The notes beneath the pieces were generated by a model. It searched no databases. It saw nothing but the letters and a program-made list of their open reading frames with translations, and was not told the origin of the DNA. From Pseudomonas sp. SORT22 (lineage in GTDB: Bacteria; Pseudomonadota; Gammaproteobacteria; Pseudomonadales; Pseudomonadaceae): a stretch of 64,000 bases of DNA. This document shows positions 51,198-60,031 of the stretch, in pieces. Position 1 is the first letter of the stretch; each line of letters starts with the position of its first letter. The stretch lies in the NCBI RefSeq assembly GCF_018417635.1, contig NZ_CP071007.1:5736741-5800740 (forward strand), read 5' to 3'. A program made the position numbers and the translations under genes.

Positions 51198-52064
51198 TCA
51201 GCGCTGCATGCCCCAGCGACGCACAGTGATGCGCTCCAGGGTGTTGAACACCAGGCTCTCGACCAGCAAGCCGATCAAGATCACCACCGCAAGGCCAGCG
51301 AACACCTTATCGGTGTACAGCTCGTTGCGGTTCTGGAAGATGTACCAGCCCAGCCCGCCCTTGCCGCTGGTGGCGCCGAACACCAGCTCGGCGGCGATCA
51401 GCGTGCGCCAGGCAAAGGCCCAGCCAATCTTCAGCCCCGAGAGGATCGACGGCAGCGCCGCCGGAATCAGGATATGCACGACCAGGCGCAAGCCGCGCAG
51501 GCCATAGTTGCGCCCGGCCATGCGCAGGGTCTCGGAGACGCCGAGAAAGCCGGCGTAGGTATTCAGCGCCAGGGCCCAGAGCACCGAGTGCACCAGCACA
51601 AAGATCAGGCTGTTGTCGCCCAGGCCGAACCACAGCAGCGCCAAGGGCAGCAAGGCAATCGCCGGCAAGGGGTTGAACATCGAGGTCAGGGTGCTGAGCA
51701 GGTCGCGGCCGAACTGGGTCGACACCGCCAGGCTGGTCAGGCCAAAAGCTAGAACGATGCCCAGTAGGTAACCCTTGAGCAGCACCACCAGTGACACCCC
51801 AACCTTGGCCAGCAACTCGCCGCTGAGCAGGCCGTCGTACAGGGCCGCGGCGGTTTGTAAAAAGCTCGGCAGCAGCAGGTCGTTGCCCTGATAGCGGGCG
51901 ATGGCTTCCCAGGCCAGAGCCAGCAGAATCAGGATCAGGCCCTTGCGCAGCCAGCCCTGTTGCCAGAGGCGTTGGCCGAGCGGCAATTGGCGCTCAAGCG
52001 GAACGCTGAGCAGCGGTTCGAGAACCACTTCGTATTCCTGACGCGGCGTAACAATCGTGGTCAT
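51198..52064 (-). CDS. tauC: ABC transporter permease, taurine/sulfonate type
   Basis: A 288-residue permease of the TauC/SsuC family. 'LRKGLILILLALAWEAIARYQGNDLLLPSFLQTA' begins the membrane part. 'STLTSMFNPLPAIALLPLALLWFGLGDNSLIFVLVHS' and the EAA loop 'VSETLRMAGRNYGLRGLRLVVHILIPAALPSIL' are diagnostic. It is the last gene of tauD-tauA-tauB-tauC-like and lies 14 bases after the ATPase gene. The name reflects family, not proven substrate. Confidence 0.85.
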   Translation of the reverse strand: MTTIVTPRQEYEVVLEPLLSVPLERQLPLGQRLWQQGWLRKGLILILLALAWEAIARYQGNDLLLPSFLQTAAALYDGLLSGELLAKVGVSLVVLLKGYLLGIVLAFGLTSLAVSTQFGRDLLSTLTSMFNPLPAIALLPLALLWFGLGDNSLIFVLVHSVLWALALNTYAGFLGVSETLRMAGRNYGLRGLRLVVHILIPAALPSILSGLKIGWAFAWRTLIAAELVFGATSGKGGLGWYIFQNRNELYTDKVFAGLAVVILIGLLVESLVFNTLERITVRRWGMQR

Positions 52065-52078
52065 GGCAAAACTCCCGG

Positions 52079-52942
52079 TCAGTAGGCAATGCGAATGTCG
52101 GCGAAACCCAGCGCCGGGTCGTGCTCGACCTGGGCATCATCGTCGAACAGCAAGCGGTGGATACGCCGCGCCGAGGCCTGGAAATCACTGGCGCCAAGGC
52201 TTTGCAGGTTGTACTGGTGGCTGTGGATTTCAGCGCGTACCCGGCCCGGATGGGGCGACAGCAGGAGGATGCGGTTGCCGACCACCAGCGCCTCTTCGAT
52301 CGAATGGGTAACGAACAACAGGGTGAAGCGCACCTCTTCCCAGAGCAGCAGCAACTCTTCCTGCATCTTGCGCCGGGTCAAGGCGTCGAGGGCGGCGAAG
52401 GGTTCGTCCATCAGCAGGATCTTTGGCTGCATGGCCAGCGCCCGGGCAATCGCCACGCGGGCTTTCATGCCGCCCGACAGGGTATGCGGATAGGCATCAG
52501 CGAAACCCGCCAGACCGACCTTTTCCAGGTAATGCAAGGCGCGCTGTTCTGCCTCCTTGCGCTTGAGCGTGCCCGAGGCGAGCAACGGGAACATCACGTT
52601 GTGCTTGACGGTTTTCCACGGCGGCAGCTGGTCGAATTCCTGGAACACCACGATGCGATCCGGGCCCGGGCCATGCACGGCCTGGCCCTGCAGGCGGATC
52701 TGCCCTTCCCGGGGCTCGATGAAGCCGGCCACCGCCTTGAGCAGGGTCGACTTGCCGCAGCCCGAAGGCCCGAGCAGGACAAAGCGGTCGGCTTTGTCCA
52801 CTTCGAAACTGACCTGGTGGGTAGCCCGCACCACGCGCTGCGCGGTGCGGTATTCGAGGCTTAGGTTATCCACCTGCAGCAGCGGCGGCGTGGCGACGCT
52901 GCTCAGCTTGCTGACCGTGTGGCCTGGCAATGGGGTGTTCAT
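52079..52942 (-). CDS. tauB: ABC transporter ATP-binding protein, taurine/sulfonate type
   Basis: A 287-residue ATPase of the TauB/SsuB group. It has Walker A '[19 protein letters not shown]', the Q-loop 'VVFQEFDQLPPWKTVKHNV', the signature 'LSGGMKARVAIARAL' and Walker B 'ILLMDEPFAALD', followed by 'LLFVTHSIEEALVVGNRILLL'. Glu in the Q-loop area ('FQEFDQLPPW') is typical of nitrate/sulfonate/taurine ATPases. Four bases separate it from the binding-protein gene. Confidence 0.87.
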   Translation of the reverse strand: MNTPLPGHTVSKLSSVATPPLLQVDNLSLEYRTAQRVVRATHQVSFEVDKADRFVLLGPSGCGKSTLLKAVAGFIEPREGQIRLQGQAVHGPGPDRIVVFQEFDQLPPWKTVKHNVMFPLLASGTLKRKEAEQRALHYLEKVGLAGFADAYPHTLSGGMKARVAIARALAMQPKILLMDEPFAALDALTRRKMQEELLLLWEEVRFTLLFVTHSIEEALVVGNRILLLSPHPGRVRAEIHSHQYNLQSLGASDFQASARRIHRLLFDDDAQVEHDPALGFADIRIAY

Positions 52943-52946
52943 CCGG

Positions 52947-53966
52947 TCAGCTCCCTTGCAGCGGTTTCTCGTCCTGGAAGAAGTAGTCTTTCCAGGATTC
53001 GGGTTTGTGCTTGATCGCGCCCACGCGGTAGAGGAATTCGGCCAGCGGGTAGGTGTTTTTCGGCGTCACGCTGAACTCGTACTGCGGGTTGTCGATGATC
53101 TTCAGCAATGCCTCGCGGTCGATCTTGGCCTTGGTCACGCGAATGTAGGTGTCAGCTGCGGCTGCCTTGTCGTTCTGGGCAAACTCGGCGGCTTCAGCCA
53201 GGGCATCAACAAAGGCTTTGTAGGTCTTGGGGTTGTCGTTGCGGAATTTTTCGGTGGCGAACAGCACGGTCGGCGAGTTCGGGCCGAGCAGGTCGTAGGT
53301 GTTGAGCACCACGTGCACGTCCTTGTTGGCCAATACCTGGTCCTGGAACGGCGGGTTGGAGAAGTGCGCGTTCAGCTCGGTGCCGCCGGCCAGCAAGGCT
53401 GCGGTGGCATCCGGATGGGGGACGGCCAGGGTGTATTTGTCGAGGCGGTTGTATTCCTTGTCGCCCCACTGCTTGGCGGCGGCGTACTGCAAAAAGCGCG
53501 ACTGCACCGAGACACCCACCGCCGGCAGGGCGATGCGGTCTTTCTCGCTGAAGTCGGCGATGGTCTTGACCTTCGGGTTGCTGCTCACCAGGTAATAAGG
53601 GAAGTTGCCCAGCGAAGCCACGGCCTTGACGTTCTGGCGGCCCTGGGTGCGGTCCCAGATGGTCAGCAGCGGGCCGACGCCGGCACCGGCGATGTCCACC
53701 GAGCCTGAGAGCAAGGCGTCGTTGATCGCAGCGCCGCCCGACAATTGCGTCCAGTCGACCTTGATGTCGATGCCCTGCGCCTTGCCGTGTTTTTCGATCA
53801 GGTTCTGATCGCGCACCACGTTGAGCAGCAAGTAAACGATGCCGAACTGCTCGGCAACGCGGATTTCACCTTCGGCCTGGGCCGTGGCCGGCGCCACCAG
53901 GCTGCCGGCGAGCAGGCTGGCACCCAGGCCGATACTGGCCGCCAGGCGGCTGATTGATTTGCGCAT
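52947..53966 (-). CDS. tauA: Periplasmic sulfonate/taurine-type binding protein
   Basis: A 339-residue SsuA/TauA/THI5-type binding protein with a signal peptide (to about residue 31, ending AQAEG). The core starts 'IRVAEQFGIVYLLLNVVRDQNLIEKHGKAQGIDIKVDWTQLSGG', followed by 'GSVDIAGAGVGPLLTIWDR', 'ALPAVGVSVQSRFLQYAA' and 'NAHFSNPPFQDQVL'. It captures the ligand for the TauBC-like importer. The family covers sulfonates, sulfate esters, nitrate and pyrimidine precursors, so the cargo is only suggested by the dioxygenase encoded upstream. Confidence 0.83.
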   Translation of the reverse strand: MRKSISRLAASIGLGASLLAGSLVAPATAQAEGEIRVAEQFGIVYLLLNVVRDQNLIEKHGKAQGIDIKVDWTQLSGGAAINDALLSGSVDIAGAGVGPLLTIWDRTQGRQNVKAVASLGNFPYYLVSSNPKVKTIADFSEKDRIALPAVGVSVQSRFLQYAAAKQWGDKEYNRLDKYTLAVPHPDATAALLAGGTELNAHFSNPPFQDQVLANKDVHVVLNTYDLLGPNSPTVLFATEKFRNDNPKTYKAFVDALAEAAEFAQNDKAAAADTYIRVTKAKIDREALLKIIDNPQYEFSVTPKNTYPLAEFLYRVGAIKHKPESWKDYFFQDEKPLQGS

Positions 53967-53984
53967 GCTGTACTCCTCGAAAGA

Positions 53985-54884
53985 TCAGAACGGGGCATCG
54001 CCCTGGATGGTGGTGCGGTACAGCTTGCGGCGCAGGTGTGCAGGGCAGCCGCTGGCCAGGTGGATCAACGAGCGGTTGTCCCAGAACACCAGGTCATGGG
54101 GCTGCCATTGGTGGCGGTAGATGTTCTGCTCGAGCACGCTGTGGGCGTAGAGCTCGGTCAGGATCTGCCGGCTTTCATCGTCGGGCAGGCCAACGATGCG
54201 GGTGGTGAAGCCTTCGCTGACAAACAGCGCCTTGCGGCCGTTTTCCGGGTGGGTGCGCACCACCGGGTGAATCACTTCCTGCACCTGCGCCAGTTGCTCG
54301 GCAGTCAGGGTCGGGCGCCAGTTGCCTTCGAACTTGGTTTCGCTGTAGCGAGCGGTATAGGAATGCGCGGCGCTGCGGCCTTCAACGGCTTTGCGCAGGG
54401 CCTCGGGCAGGCCGTCCCAGGCTTTGTGCATGTCGGCGAACAGGGTGTCGCCGCCTTCGCTGGGCAGCTCCTGGGCGTGCAGCATCGAGCCCAGGCTTGG
54501 CAGTTCCTTGTATGACAGGTCCGAGTGCCAGAACTTGCCGGCGTCGCCCAGGCCAATGTTCTGCCCGTTCTCGACGATGTTGGAGACGATGAGGATTTGC
54601 GGGTGGCCGCTGAGCAGGAACTGCTTGAGCACGTGGATCTGCAGCTCACCAAAACGGCGGCTGAAGGCGATCTGTTGTTCGGGGCTGATGCGCTGGTCGC
54701 GAAACACCAGCACATGGTGGTCGAGATGAGCCCGGTGGATCCGGGTGAAATCTTCGCCGCTGACGGGTTTGCTCAGGTCCAGGCCGATGATCTCGGCGCC
54801 GACGGCACCACTGAACGGCAGGATTTCGAAGGCTTGCTGCTGTGCGCTGTCGATGGACGACAAGGCGTTAGAGGCCGCTGACAT
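53985..54884 (-). CDS. tauD: TauD/TfdA-family Fe(II)/2-oxoglutarate dioxygenase
   Basis: A 299-residue dioxygenase. The iron ligands are His120 and Asp122 ('KFWHSDLSYKE') and His275 ('NRSLIHLASG'); the 2-oxoglutarate Arg is Arg290 ('LYRTTIQGDAPF'). TauD releases sulfite from taurine and AtsK-type relatives release sulfate from alkyl sulfates; which applies here is open. It is the first gene of the operon, whereas E. coli has tauABCD with tauD last. The promoter region carries the AT-rich element shared with the amino-acid ABC operon. Confidence 0.85.
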   Translation of the reverse strand: MSAASNALSSIDSAQQQAFEILPFSGAVGAEIIGLDLSKPVSGEDFTRIHRAHLDHHVLVFRDQRISPEQQIAFSRRFGELQIHVLKQFLLSGHPQILIVSNIVENGQNIGLGDAGKFWHSDLSYKELPSLGSMLHAQELPSEGGDTLFADMHKAWDGLPEALRKAVEGRSAAHSYTARYSETKFEGNWRPTLTAEQLAQVQEVIHPVVRTHPENGRKALFVSEGFTTRIVGLPDDESRQILTELYAHSVLEQNIYRHQWQPHDLVFWDNRSLIHLASGCPAHLRRKLYRTTIQGDAPF

Positions 54885-55025
54885 GATTCACTCCCACGCA
54901 GAGCGCGCCCAAAGGTGCGCGCATCGATCAGAAACTCACGGTGTTCCGTGTTGGTTCGGTCGTGCGGCGCGCCGATTGGTCGGCAGGTACGCAGGGGAGT
55001 GACTATAAAGTCATAAGAGGAAGAA

Positions 55026-55044
55026 TTTAAATATCTTTAGTGCA
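55026..55044 (-). promoter_or_regulatory. AT-rich element upstream of the tau-like operon
   Basis: On the minus strand it reads TGCACTAAAGATATTTAAA, 142-160 bases upstream of tauD. It matches 17 of 19 bases of the element 140 bases upstream of the amino-acid ABC operon at 10.9 kb. A shared sulfur-starvation regulator is inferred. Confidence 0.5.
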
Positions 55045-55072
55045 TAAGCATATGGTGAGGTTGCGGGCCTCT

Positions 55073-55126
55073 TCGCGGGGCAAGCCCGCTCCTACACAAC
55101 TCTGTAGGAGCGGGCTTGCCCCGCGA
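55073..55126. repeat. REP-like perfect inverted repeat
   Basis: 24-base perfect arms (55073-55096 and 55103-55126), beginning TCGCGGGGCAAGCCCGCTCC, around a 6-base loop. It lies between the lapC stop and the tau promoter region and may end the lapEBC transcript. Confidence 0.88.
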
Positions 55127-55131
55127 TGCTG

Positions 55132-56505
55132 TCAACGCTCGCGCAGCGCTTCGGCCCGGGCGCGGATGATCGGCTTGAGCAGGTAGCTCAGCACGCTCTT
55201 CTTGCCGGTGATGATGTCCACCGAGGCGACCATCCCCGGGATGATCAACAGCGGCTTCTCGTCGGTACCCAGGTGGCTGCGTTCGGTGCGCAGCTTGATC
55301 ACGTAGAAGGTGTTCTTGTCTTCGTCGGTGATGGTGTCGGCGCCGATCTGTTCAAGCTTGGCCTTGAGGCCGCCGTAGATGGTGAAGTCATAGGCGGTGA
55401 ACTTGACCATCGCCTCCTGCCCCGGGTGCAGGAAGGCGATGTCTTGCGGGCGGATGCGCGCTTCGACCAGCAGGGTGTCGTCCAGCGGGACGATTTCGAC
55501 CAGGTCGCTGCCCGGCTGGATTACACCGCCAACGGTGTTGACCAGCAGCTGCTTGACGATACCGCGCACCGGCGAGGTCACCAGGGTCCGGTTGACCCGG
55601 TCGTCAAGGGCCTTGCCGGTGGCCTGGGCCTTGCTCAGGTCGGTGCGCGCCTCGTTAAGCTGGGTCAGGGCTTCGCTGCGGAACTTGCCGCGGGTCTCGT
55701 CGATCTTGCGCTCGACTTCCTTGATCGCCGATTCGGCCCGCGGGATCGCCAGCGAGGTGGCATCCAGCTGGCCGCGGTTTTCAACCTCGGCACGCTTGAG
55801 GCGCAGCACTTCAACCTGGGAGATTGCGCCCTGGGCCACCAGCGGCTCGGACATGCTGATCTCCTGGCGCAGCAGCTGCAGGCTGTTGCGGTACTGGCCC
55901 TGCTTGGAACTGAACTCGCGCAGCTCTTGCTGGCGCTGTACCAGTTGCTCCTGCAGGCCGCCGATTTCGTCTTGCAGTTGCTGGCGACGGCTCTGGTACA
56001 GGGATTCTTCGTTGGCGGCCTGGCTTGGCGCAGCCTTGCGGATTTCTTCGTCGATCTTCAGCGGCCGGTCTTCAACCTCGGCGCTCAGGCGCTCGACGCG
56101 CAGGGCCATGGCCAGGCGATCAGCCTCAGTCTCGCCGACATTGGAGACAAAACGGGTGTCGTCCAGGCGCAGCAAGGGGTCGCCGACTTCGACGATCTCG
56201 CCTTCTTTGGCGTAGATCTGCGCGACGATGCCGCCTTCCAGGTTCTGGATCTTCTGCAGTTTCGACGACGGAATCGCCTTGCCTTCGCCACGGGTAACTT
56301 CGTCGATAATGGCGAAGTTGGCCCAGAGCCCGAGGAACAGGAAGAATCCGATTACCCCCCAGATGGTCAGGCGCACGATGCGCGGCGCATCTTCGATCAG
56401 CGCCTTGTTGACCTCGGGCAGCGGCTGGCCGCTGAGCGATTCGGAACCTTTGAAATACCTGCGCAGGCTGTCCTTGATCTGGCCCATATCCATCTTAAGC
56501 AACAC
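55132..56505 (-). CDS. lapC: LapC, HlyD-type adaptor of the adhesin type 1 secretion system
   Basis: A 457-residue membrane-fusion protein. A short cytosolic N-terminus is followed by one membrane helix (about 47-66), the lipoyl motif 'KIQNLEGGIVAQIYAKEGEIVEVGDPLLRLDD', a long coiled-coil hairpin (about 135-310) and 'VTSPVRGIVKQLLVNTVGGVIQPGSDLVEIVP'. The C-terminal beta domain is 'GMVASVDIITGKKSVLSYLLKP'. It links LapB to LapE during export of the adhesin. The start is taken as GTG at 56505, with GAAGGGG seven bases upstream, overlapping the lapB end by 11 bases; ATG at 56493 is an alternative. Confidence 0.92.
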   Translation of the reverse strand: MLLKMDMGQIKDSLRRYFKGSESLSGQPLPEVNKALIEDAPRIVRLTIWGVIGFFLFLGLWANFAIIDEVTRGEGKAIPSSKLQKIQNLEGGIVAQIYAKEGEIVEVGDPLLRLDDTRFVSNVGETEADRLAMALRVERLSAEVEDRPLKIDEEIRKAAPSQAANEESLYQSRRQQLQDEIGGLQEQLVQRQQELREFSSKQGQYRNSLQLLRQEISMSEPLVAQGAISQVEVLRLKRAEVENRGQLDATSLAIPRAESAIKEVERKIDETRGKFRSEALTQLNEARTDLSKAQATGKALDDRVNRTLVTSPVRGIVKQLLVNTVGGVIQPGSDLVEIVPLDDTLLVEARIRPQDIAFLHPGQEAMVKFTAYDFTIYGGLKAKLEQIGADTITDEDKNTFYVIKLRTERSHLGTDEKPLLIIPGMVASVDIITGKKSVLSYLLKPIIRARAEALRER

Positions 56506-58651
56506 TGATCTGCCCCTTCTTCAGCGCATCCATGACGGCGGCTTTCGGGCCATCCGCGACTATCTGCCCGCGATCGACAACTATCAGGCGGTCGACCAGT
56601 GACAACAGCGAAGCCCGGTGCGTCACCAGGACCACGGTCTTGTTCTCGATAACCGCTTGCAGGCGTTGCTTGAGGCGTTCTTCACCGGTGTTGTCCATGG
56701 CGCTGGTCGGTTCGTCGAGCAGCAGGATCTGCGGGTTGAGCAACAAGGCGCGGCCCAGGGCAACGTTCTGCCGCTGGCCACCGGAAAGATTCTGGCCACG
56801 CTCGCCGACCTGCAGCTCGTAACCTTGCGGGTGCAGCCGGGCGAATTCGTGAACCCCGGACAGCTCGGCCGCCTGCAGGACCATTTCGTCCTCGACATAG
56901 CGCGCACCGCTGACCAGGTTGTCGCGCAGGGTACCGGCCAGCAGCTGGATGTCCTGGGGCACGTAGCCGATGTTGTGGCGCAACTCGCTGACGTCGATCT
57001 GGCGGATGTCGACGCCATCGACCAGCAACGAGCCGGCATCGGCTTCATAGAGGCCGACGATGAGTTTGGCCAGCGAGCTCTTGCCCGAGCCGCTGCGACC
57101 GATGATGCCGATTTTCTCGCCGGGGCGGATCGACACATTGACGCCCTTGAGCGCCAGGTTCTGCTGGTTGGGATAAGTGAAATCGACGCCGCGAAACTCG
57201 ATGGCGCCCTGCAGTACCTGGCGGCTCAGCGGGCGCTCTTCGAAGTTGCGCTCTTGCGGCAGCTCCATCATCTGGTCGGTGGAGACCATGGTCACCTTGG
57301 CTTGCTGGTAACGGGTCAGCAAACCGGAAAGCTGGCCCAGCGGGCCGAGGGCCCGGCCACTGAGCATGTAGCAAGCGATCAGGCCGCCCATGCTCAGGTT
57401 GCCGGCCATGATCTGGTAGACGCCGGCACAAATCAGCGCCACGCCGGCCAGTTGCTGGATCAGCAGGGTGATGTTCATCGCCAGGCCCGAGAGCACCTTG
57501 ACCCGCAGCTCGAGGCGGCTGAGGGTGCCGATGGTCTGCTCCCACATGTACTGGCGTTCGCTTTCGGCGTTGTTGACCTTGACCGCATCGAGCCCGGCGA
57601 GGGTTTCGATCAGGCTCGACTGGCGCTCGGAGGCCAGGGCCATGGTCCGCTCCAGGGTCGCCACCAGCGGCTTTTGCAGGGCGTAGCCGATACCCAGGGC
57701 CAGCGGGAAGGCGATGATCGGAATCCACACCAGGTGCCCGCCAATGATGGCGATCACCAGCAGGATCAACAGGGTGAACGGCAGGTCGATGAGGCTGGTC
57801 AGGGTCAGCGAGGCAAGAAAATCGCGCAGGCCCTGGAATTCATGAATGTTCTGGGCAAAGCTGCCGACCCGTGCCGGCCGGTACTTCATGGCCATGCCGA
57901 CGATGCGTTCGAACAGCGTCGCCGAGATGATCAGGTCGGTCTTCTTCCCGGCCAGGTCCAGGCACAAACTGCGCAGGCCCTTGAGAATCAGATCGAAGAT
58001 GTAGGCACCGGAAATCCCCAGGGCCAGGACCCACAGGGTCGAGGTGGCCTGGTTGGGCACCACGCGGTCGTAGACGTTCATCACGAACAGCGGCGCGGCC
58101 AGGGCGATCAGGTTGATCACCAGGCTTGCGGCGATGGCGTCGATGTACAGCCAGCGGCTGCGCTTGAGGGTGTCACGGAACCACGAACGCGCACGCGGAA
58201 TCAGGTTGCCGTGGTTGACGTCGAACTTGTGCTGCGGCTGGGCGAAGAACACCCGGCCACTGTAGTCGCTCAGCAACGCTTCGCGGCTGACGTGCACCTC
58301 GCCGCCGTCGCTCTCGCTGAGCAACAGGCGCGCGGTGTCGTCATTCTCCCAACCGAGCAACACCGTGCTGCGACCGTCCTTGAGCAGGAGCATCGCCGGC
58401 ATGGCGATGCTCGGGATCTGCTCCAGCTTGCGTTGCAGCAAGCGCCCCTGCAGGCCGGCACGGGCCGCCGCACGCGGCAGCAGCTCCGGGCTCAGGCGCT
58501 GGGCCGGCAACGGCAGGCCGGTGGTCAGCATGGCCCGGCTGGCGGGCTTCTGGTGCAGCACGCAGAGAGACAGCAGGCTGTCCAGCAACGGATCGTCGTG
58601 CTGACTGCGTGGATCATGGCTGAGCTGGACTCGACTGACTTCTGATTCCAC
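56495..58651 (-). CDS. lapB: LapB, ABC ATPase/permease of the adhesin type 1 secretion system
   Basis: A 718-residue type 1 secretion ABC exporter. The N-terminal C39-like domain (about 20-140, 'LDSLLSLCVLHQKPASRAML') lacks the usual protease layout and probably only docks substrate. A six-helix ABC membrane domain (about 165-450) follows. The ATPase has Walker A 'IIGRSGSGKSSLAKLIVGL', the signature 'NLSGGQRQNVALGRALL' and Walker B 'ILLLDEPTSAMDN'. It exports the LapA-type adhesin encoded at 60.4 kb. It lies 42 bases after lapE. Confidence 0.94.
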   Translation of the reverse strand: MESEVSRVQLSHDPRSQHDDPLLDSLLSLCVLHQKPASRAMLTTGLPLPAQRLSPELLPRAAARAGLQGRLLQRKLEQIPSIAMPAMLLLKDGRSTVLLGWENDDTARLLLSESDGGEVHVSREALLSDYSGRVFFAQPQHKFDVNHGNLIPRARSWFRDTLKRSRWLYIDAIAASLVINLIALAAPLFVMNVYDRVVPNQATSTLWVLALGISGAYIFDLILKGLRSLCLDLAGKKTDLIISATLFERIVGMAMKYRPARVGSFAQNIHEFQGLRDFLASLTLTSLIDLPFTLLILLVIAIIGGHLVWIPIIAFPLALGIGYALQKPLVATLERTMALASERQSSLIETLAGLDAVKVNNAESERQYMWEQTIGTLSRLELRVKVLSGLAMNITLLIQQLAGVALICAGVYQIMAGNLSMGGLIACYMLSGRALGPLGQLSGLLTRYQQAKVTMVSTDQMMELPQERNFEERPLSRQVLQGAIEFRGVDFTYPNQQNLALKGVNVSIRPGEKIGIIGRSGSGKSSLAKLIVGLYEADAGSLLVDGVDIRQIDVSELRHNIGYVPQDIQLLAGTLRDNLVSGARYVEDEMVLQAAELSGVHEFARLHPQGYELQVGERGQNLSGGQRQNVALGRALLLNPQILLLDEPTSAMDNTGEERLKQRLQAVIENKTVVLVTHRASLLSLVDRLIVVDRGQIVADGPKAAVMDALKKGQISVA

Positions 58652-58693
58652 GCGGGCTCTCTTAACGGTTGCGGTTGGCTATAACAGTGAACC

Positions 58694-60031
58694 TCAGTTC
58701 ATGCCTGGCAGGTTCACTTTCGGTTTCAGGTCGTTCTGCACCACGGAGGCCATCGGTGCGACAACACCCTGGCTCTTGAGCAGTTGACCAATGGTCGCTT
58801 TGATTCGGTACTGAGTAAACACTTGGCTGTTCTTCACTTCAGCCAGACGGCGCTGGGCAGTGAAGAGTTCATTCTCGCTGTCGAGCAAGTCTAGCAAGGT
58901 ACGTTCGCCCAGGCTGAACTGCTTCTGGTAGGCGCTGCGCACACTGTTGCTGTGATCGACGTATTGCTGGGCGATCGGCACCTGCGCATTGGCGTTGTCC
59001 ATAGCGTTCCATGCCAGGCCGAGCTCCTCATTGAGCTGGCGCAAGGCATTGTTGCGAATGTCCAGCGCCTGGTTGGTCAGGTACGACTTGGATTCCAGGT
59101 CGGCCTTGTTGCTGCCGCCGGCATACAAGTTGAAACTCATACGCAGCATAGCCTGCCATTCGTTGTTGTGGCCGTTCATGCCATCCAGATCGTTATCGGC
59201 CGTCCGTCCGAGTTCTGCATCAAAACGCGGATAGAAAGTAGACTTTGCAGCCTCGTATTGCTTCTCCGCCGCGGCGATATCGGACTCTGCCGAACGCAGG
59301 ATCGGGCTGCTCTCGACCATCTGCTGACGGGCTTCGTCGAGGTTGGCCGGCAACAGGTCGACAAACGGCGCAGGGCTGCTTAACTCGTCCGGCAGCTGAC
59401 CGACCACGCTCAGGTAGTTGGTCTTGGCATCGGCCAGGTTGGTCTGCTCGGTGATCAGGTTGTTGCGGGCCTGGGCCAGGCGCGCTTCGGCCTGGTCAAG
59501 GTCGGCCAGGCGGCCGACACCACGGGCAGTGCGCAGCTTGATCTGGTCATAGATGCGTTCGTGGCTGCGCAGGTTGTCTTCTGCCAGGCGGACCATCTCG
59601 CGACGGGTCAGGACGTCCAGGTAAACCTGGGCAACGGTCAACGCGGTGCGCTCGGAGGCGCCCAGCAGCGAGTAGGCGCGGGAGTTGACGGTGGCTTGCT
59701 GACGGCCAACTTCACTCGAGGTGGCAAAACCGTCGAAGACCATCTGCCGCAGGCGCACGCTCGACTCACCACGGTTGAGGGTTTCCCAGCGGTTGCCGGT
59801 GCTCGGGCTGTCGGTACCTTCACGGCCATAACCGGCGAGCACATCGACACGTGGCAGGTAACCACCCTTGGCGGCGCGCAGTTGGTAATCGGCAGCGATT
59901 CGGCTGTTAACCCCGGCCTGGATTTCCGGGTGTACCTCGAGGGCTTTCTGCATGGCCTCTGGCAGGCTCTGTGCTTGAACGAAACTGGTGGCGAGGACGA
60001 AAGGAAGAGCAGTGAACAGTGACGCGCGCAT
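58694..60031 (-). CDS. lapE: LapE, TolC-like outer-membrane channel of the adhesin secretion system
   Basis: A 445-residue TolC-family protein with a signal peptide (1-20, ending VQA). Two helical repeats are visible: 'LPEAMQKALEVHPEIQAGVNSRIAADYQLRAAKGGYLPRVDVLAGYG' and 'ILRSAESDIAAAEKQYEAAKSTFYPRFDAELG'. The C-terminal block 'QFSLGERTLLDLLDSENELFTAQRRLAE' is typical. In LapA systems part of the adhesin N-terminus stays plugged in this pore and keeps it on the cell surface. It is the first gene of lapE-lapB-lapC, divergent from lapA. Confidence 0.93.
   Translation of the reverse strand: MRASLFTALPFVLATSFVQAQSLPEAMQKALEVHPEIQAGVNSRIAADYQLRAAKGGYLPRVDVLAGYGREGTDSPSTGNRWETLNRGESSVRLRQMVFDGFATSSEVGRQQATVNSRAYSLLGASERTALTVAQVYLDVLTRREMVRLAEDNLRSHERIYDQIKLRTARGVGRLADLDQAEARLAQARNNLITEQTNLADAKTNYLSVVGQLPDELSSPAPFVDLLPANLDEARQQMVESSPILRSAESDIAAAEKQYEAAKSTFYPRFDAELGRTADNDLDGMNGHNNEWQAMLRMSFNLYAGGSNKADLESKSYLTNQALDIRNNALRQLNEELGLAWNAMDNANAQVPIAQQYVDHSNSVRSAYQKQFSLGERTLLDLLDSENELFTAQRRLAEVKNSQVFTQYRIKATIGQLLKSQGVVAPMASVVQNDLKPKVNLPGMN

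Noticed and set aside
49157..55131. Search for lapD and lapG on the lapC side of the cluster
   Set aside because: No GGDEF/EAL, HAMP or transglutaminase-type LapG protein is encoded there; the region holds a Sel1 protein, a WYL regulator and the tau-like operon.
56618..58645. A 675-codon plus-strand frame opposite lapB
   Set aside because: LapB on the minus strand has all ABC exporter motifs; the opposite frame is a shadow.
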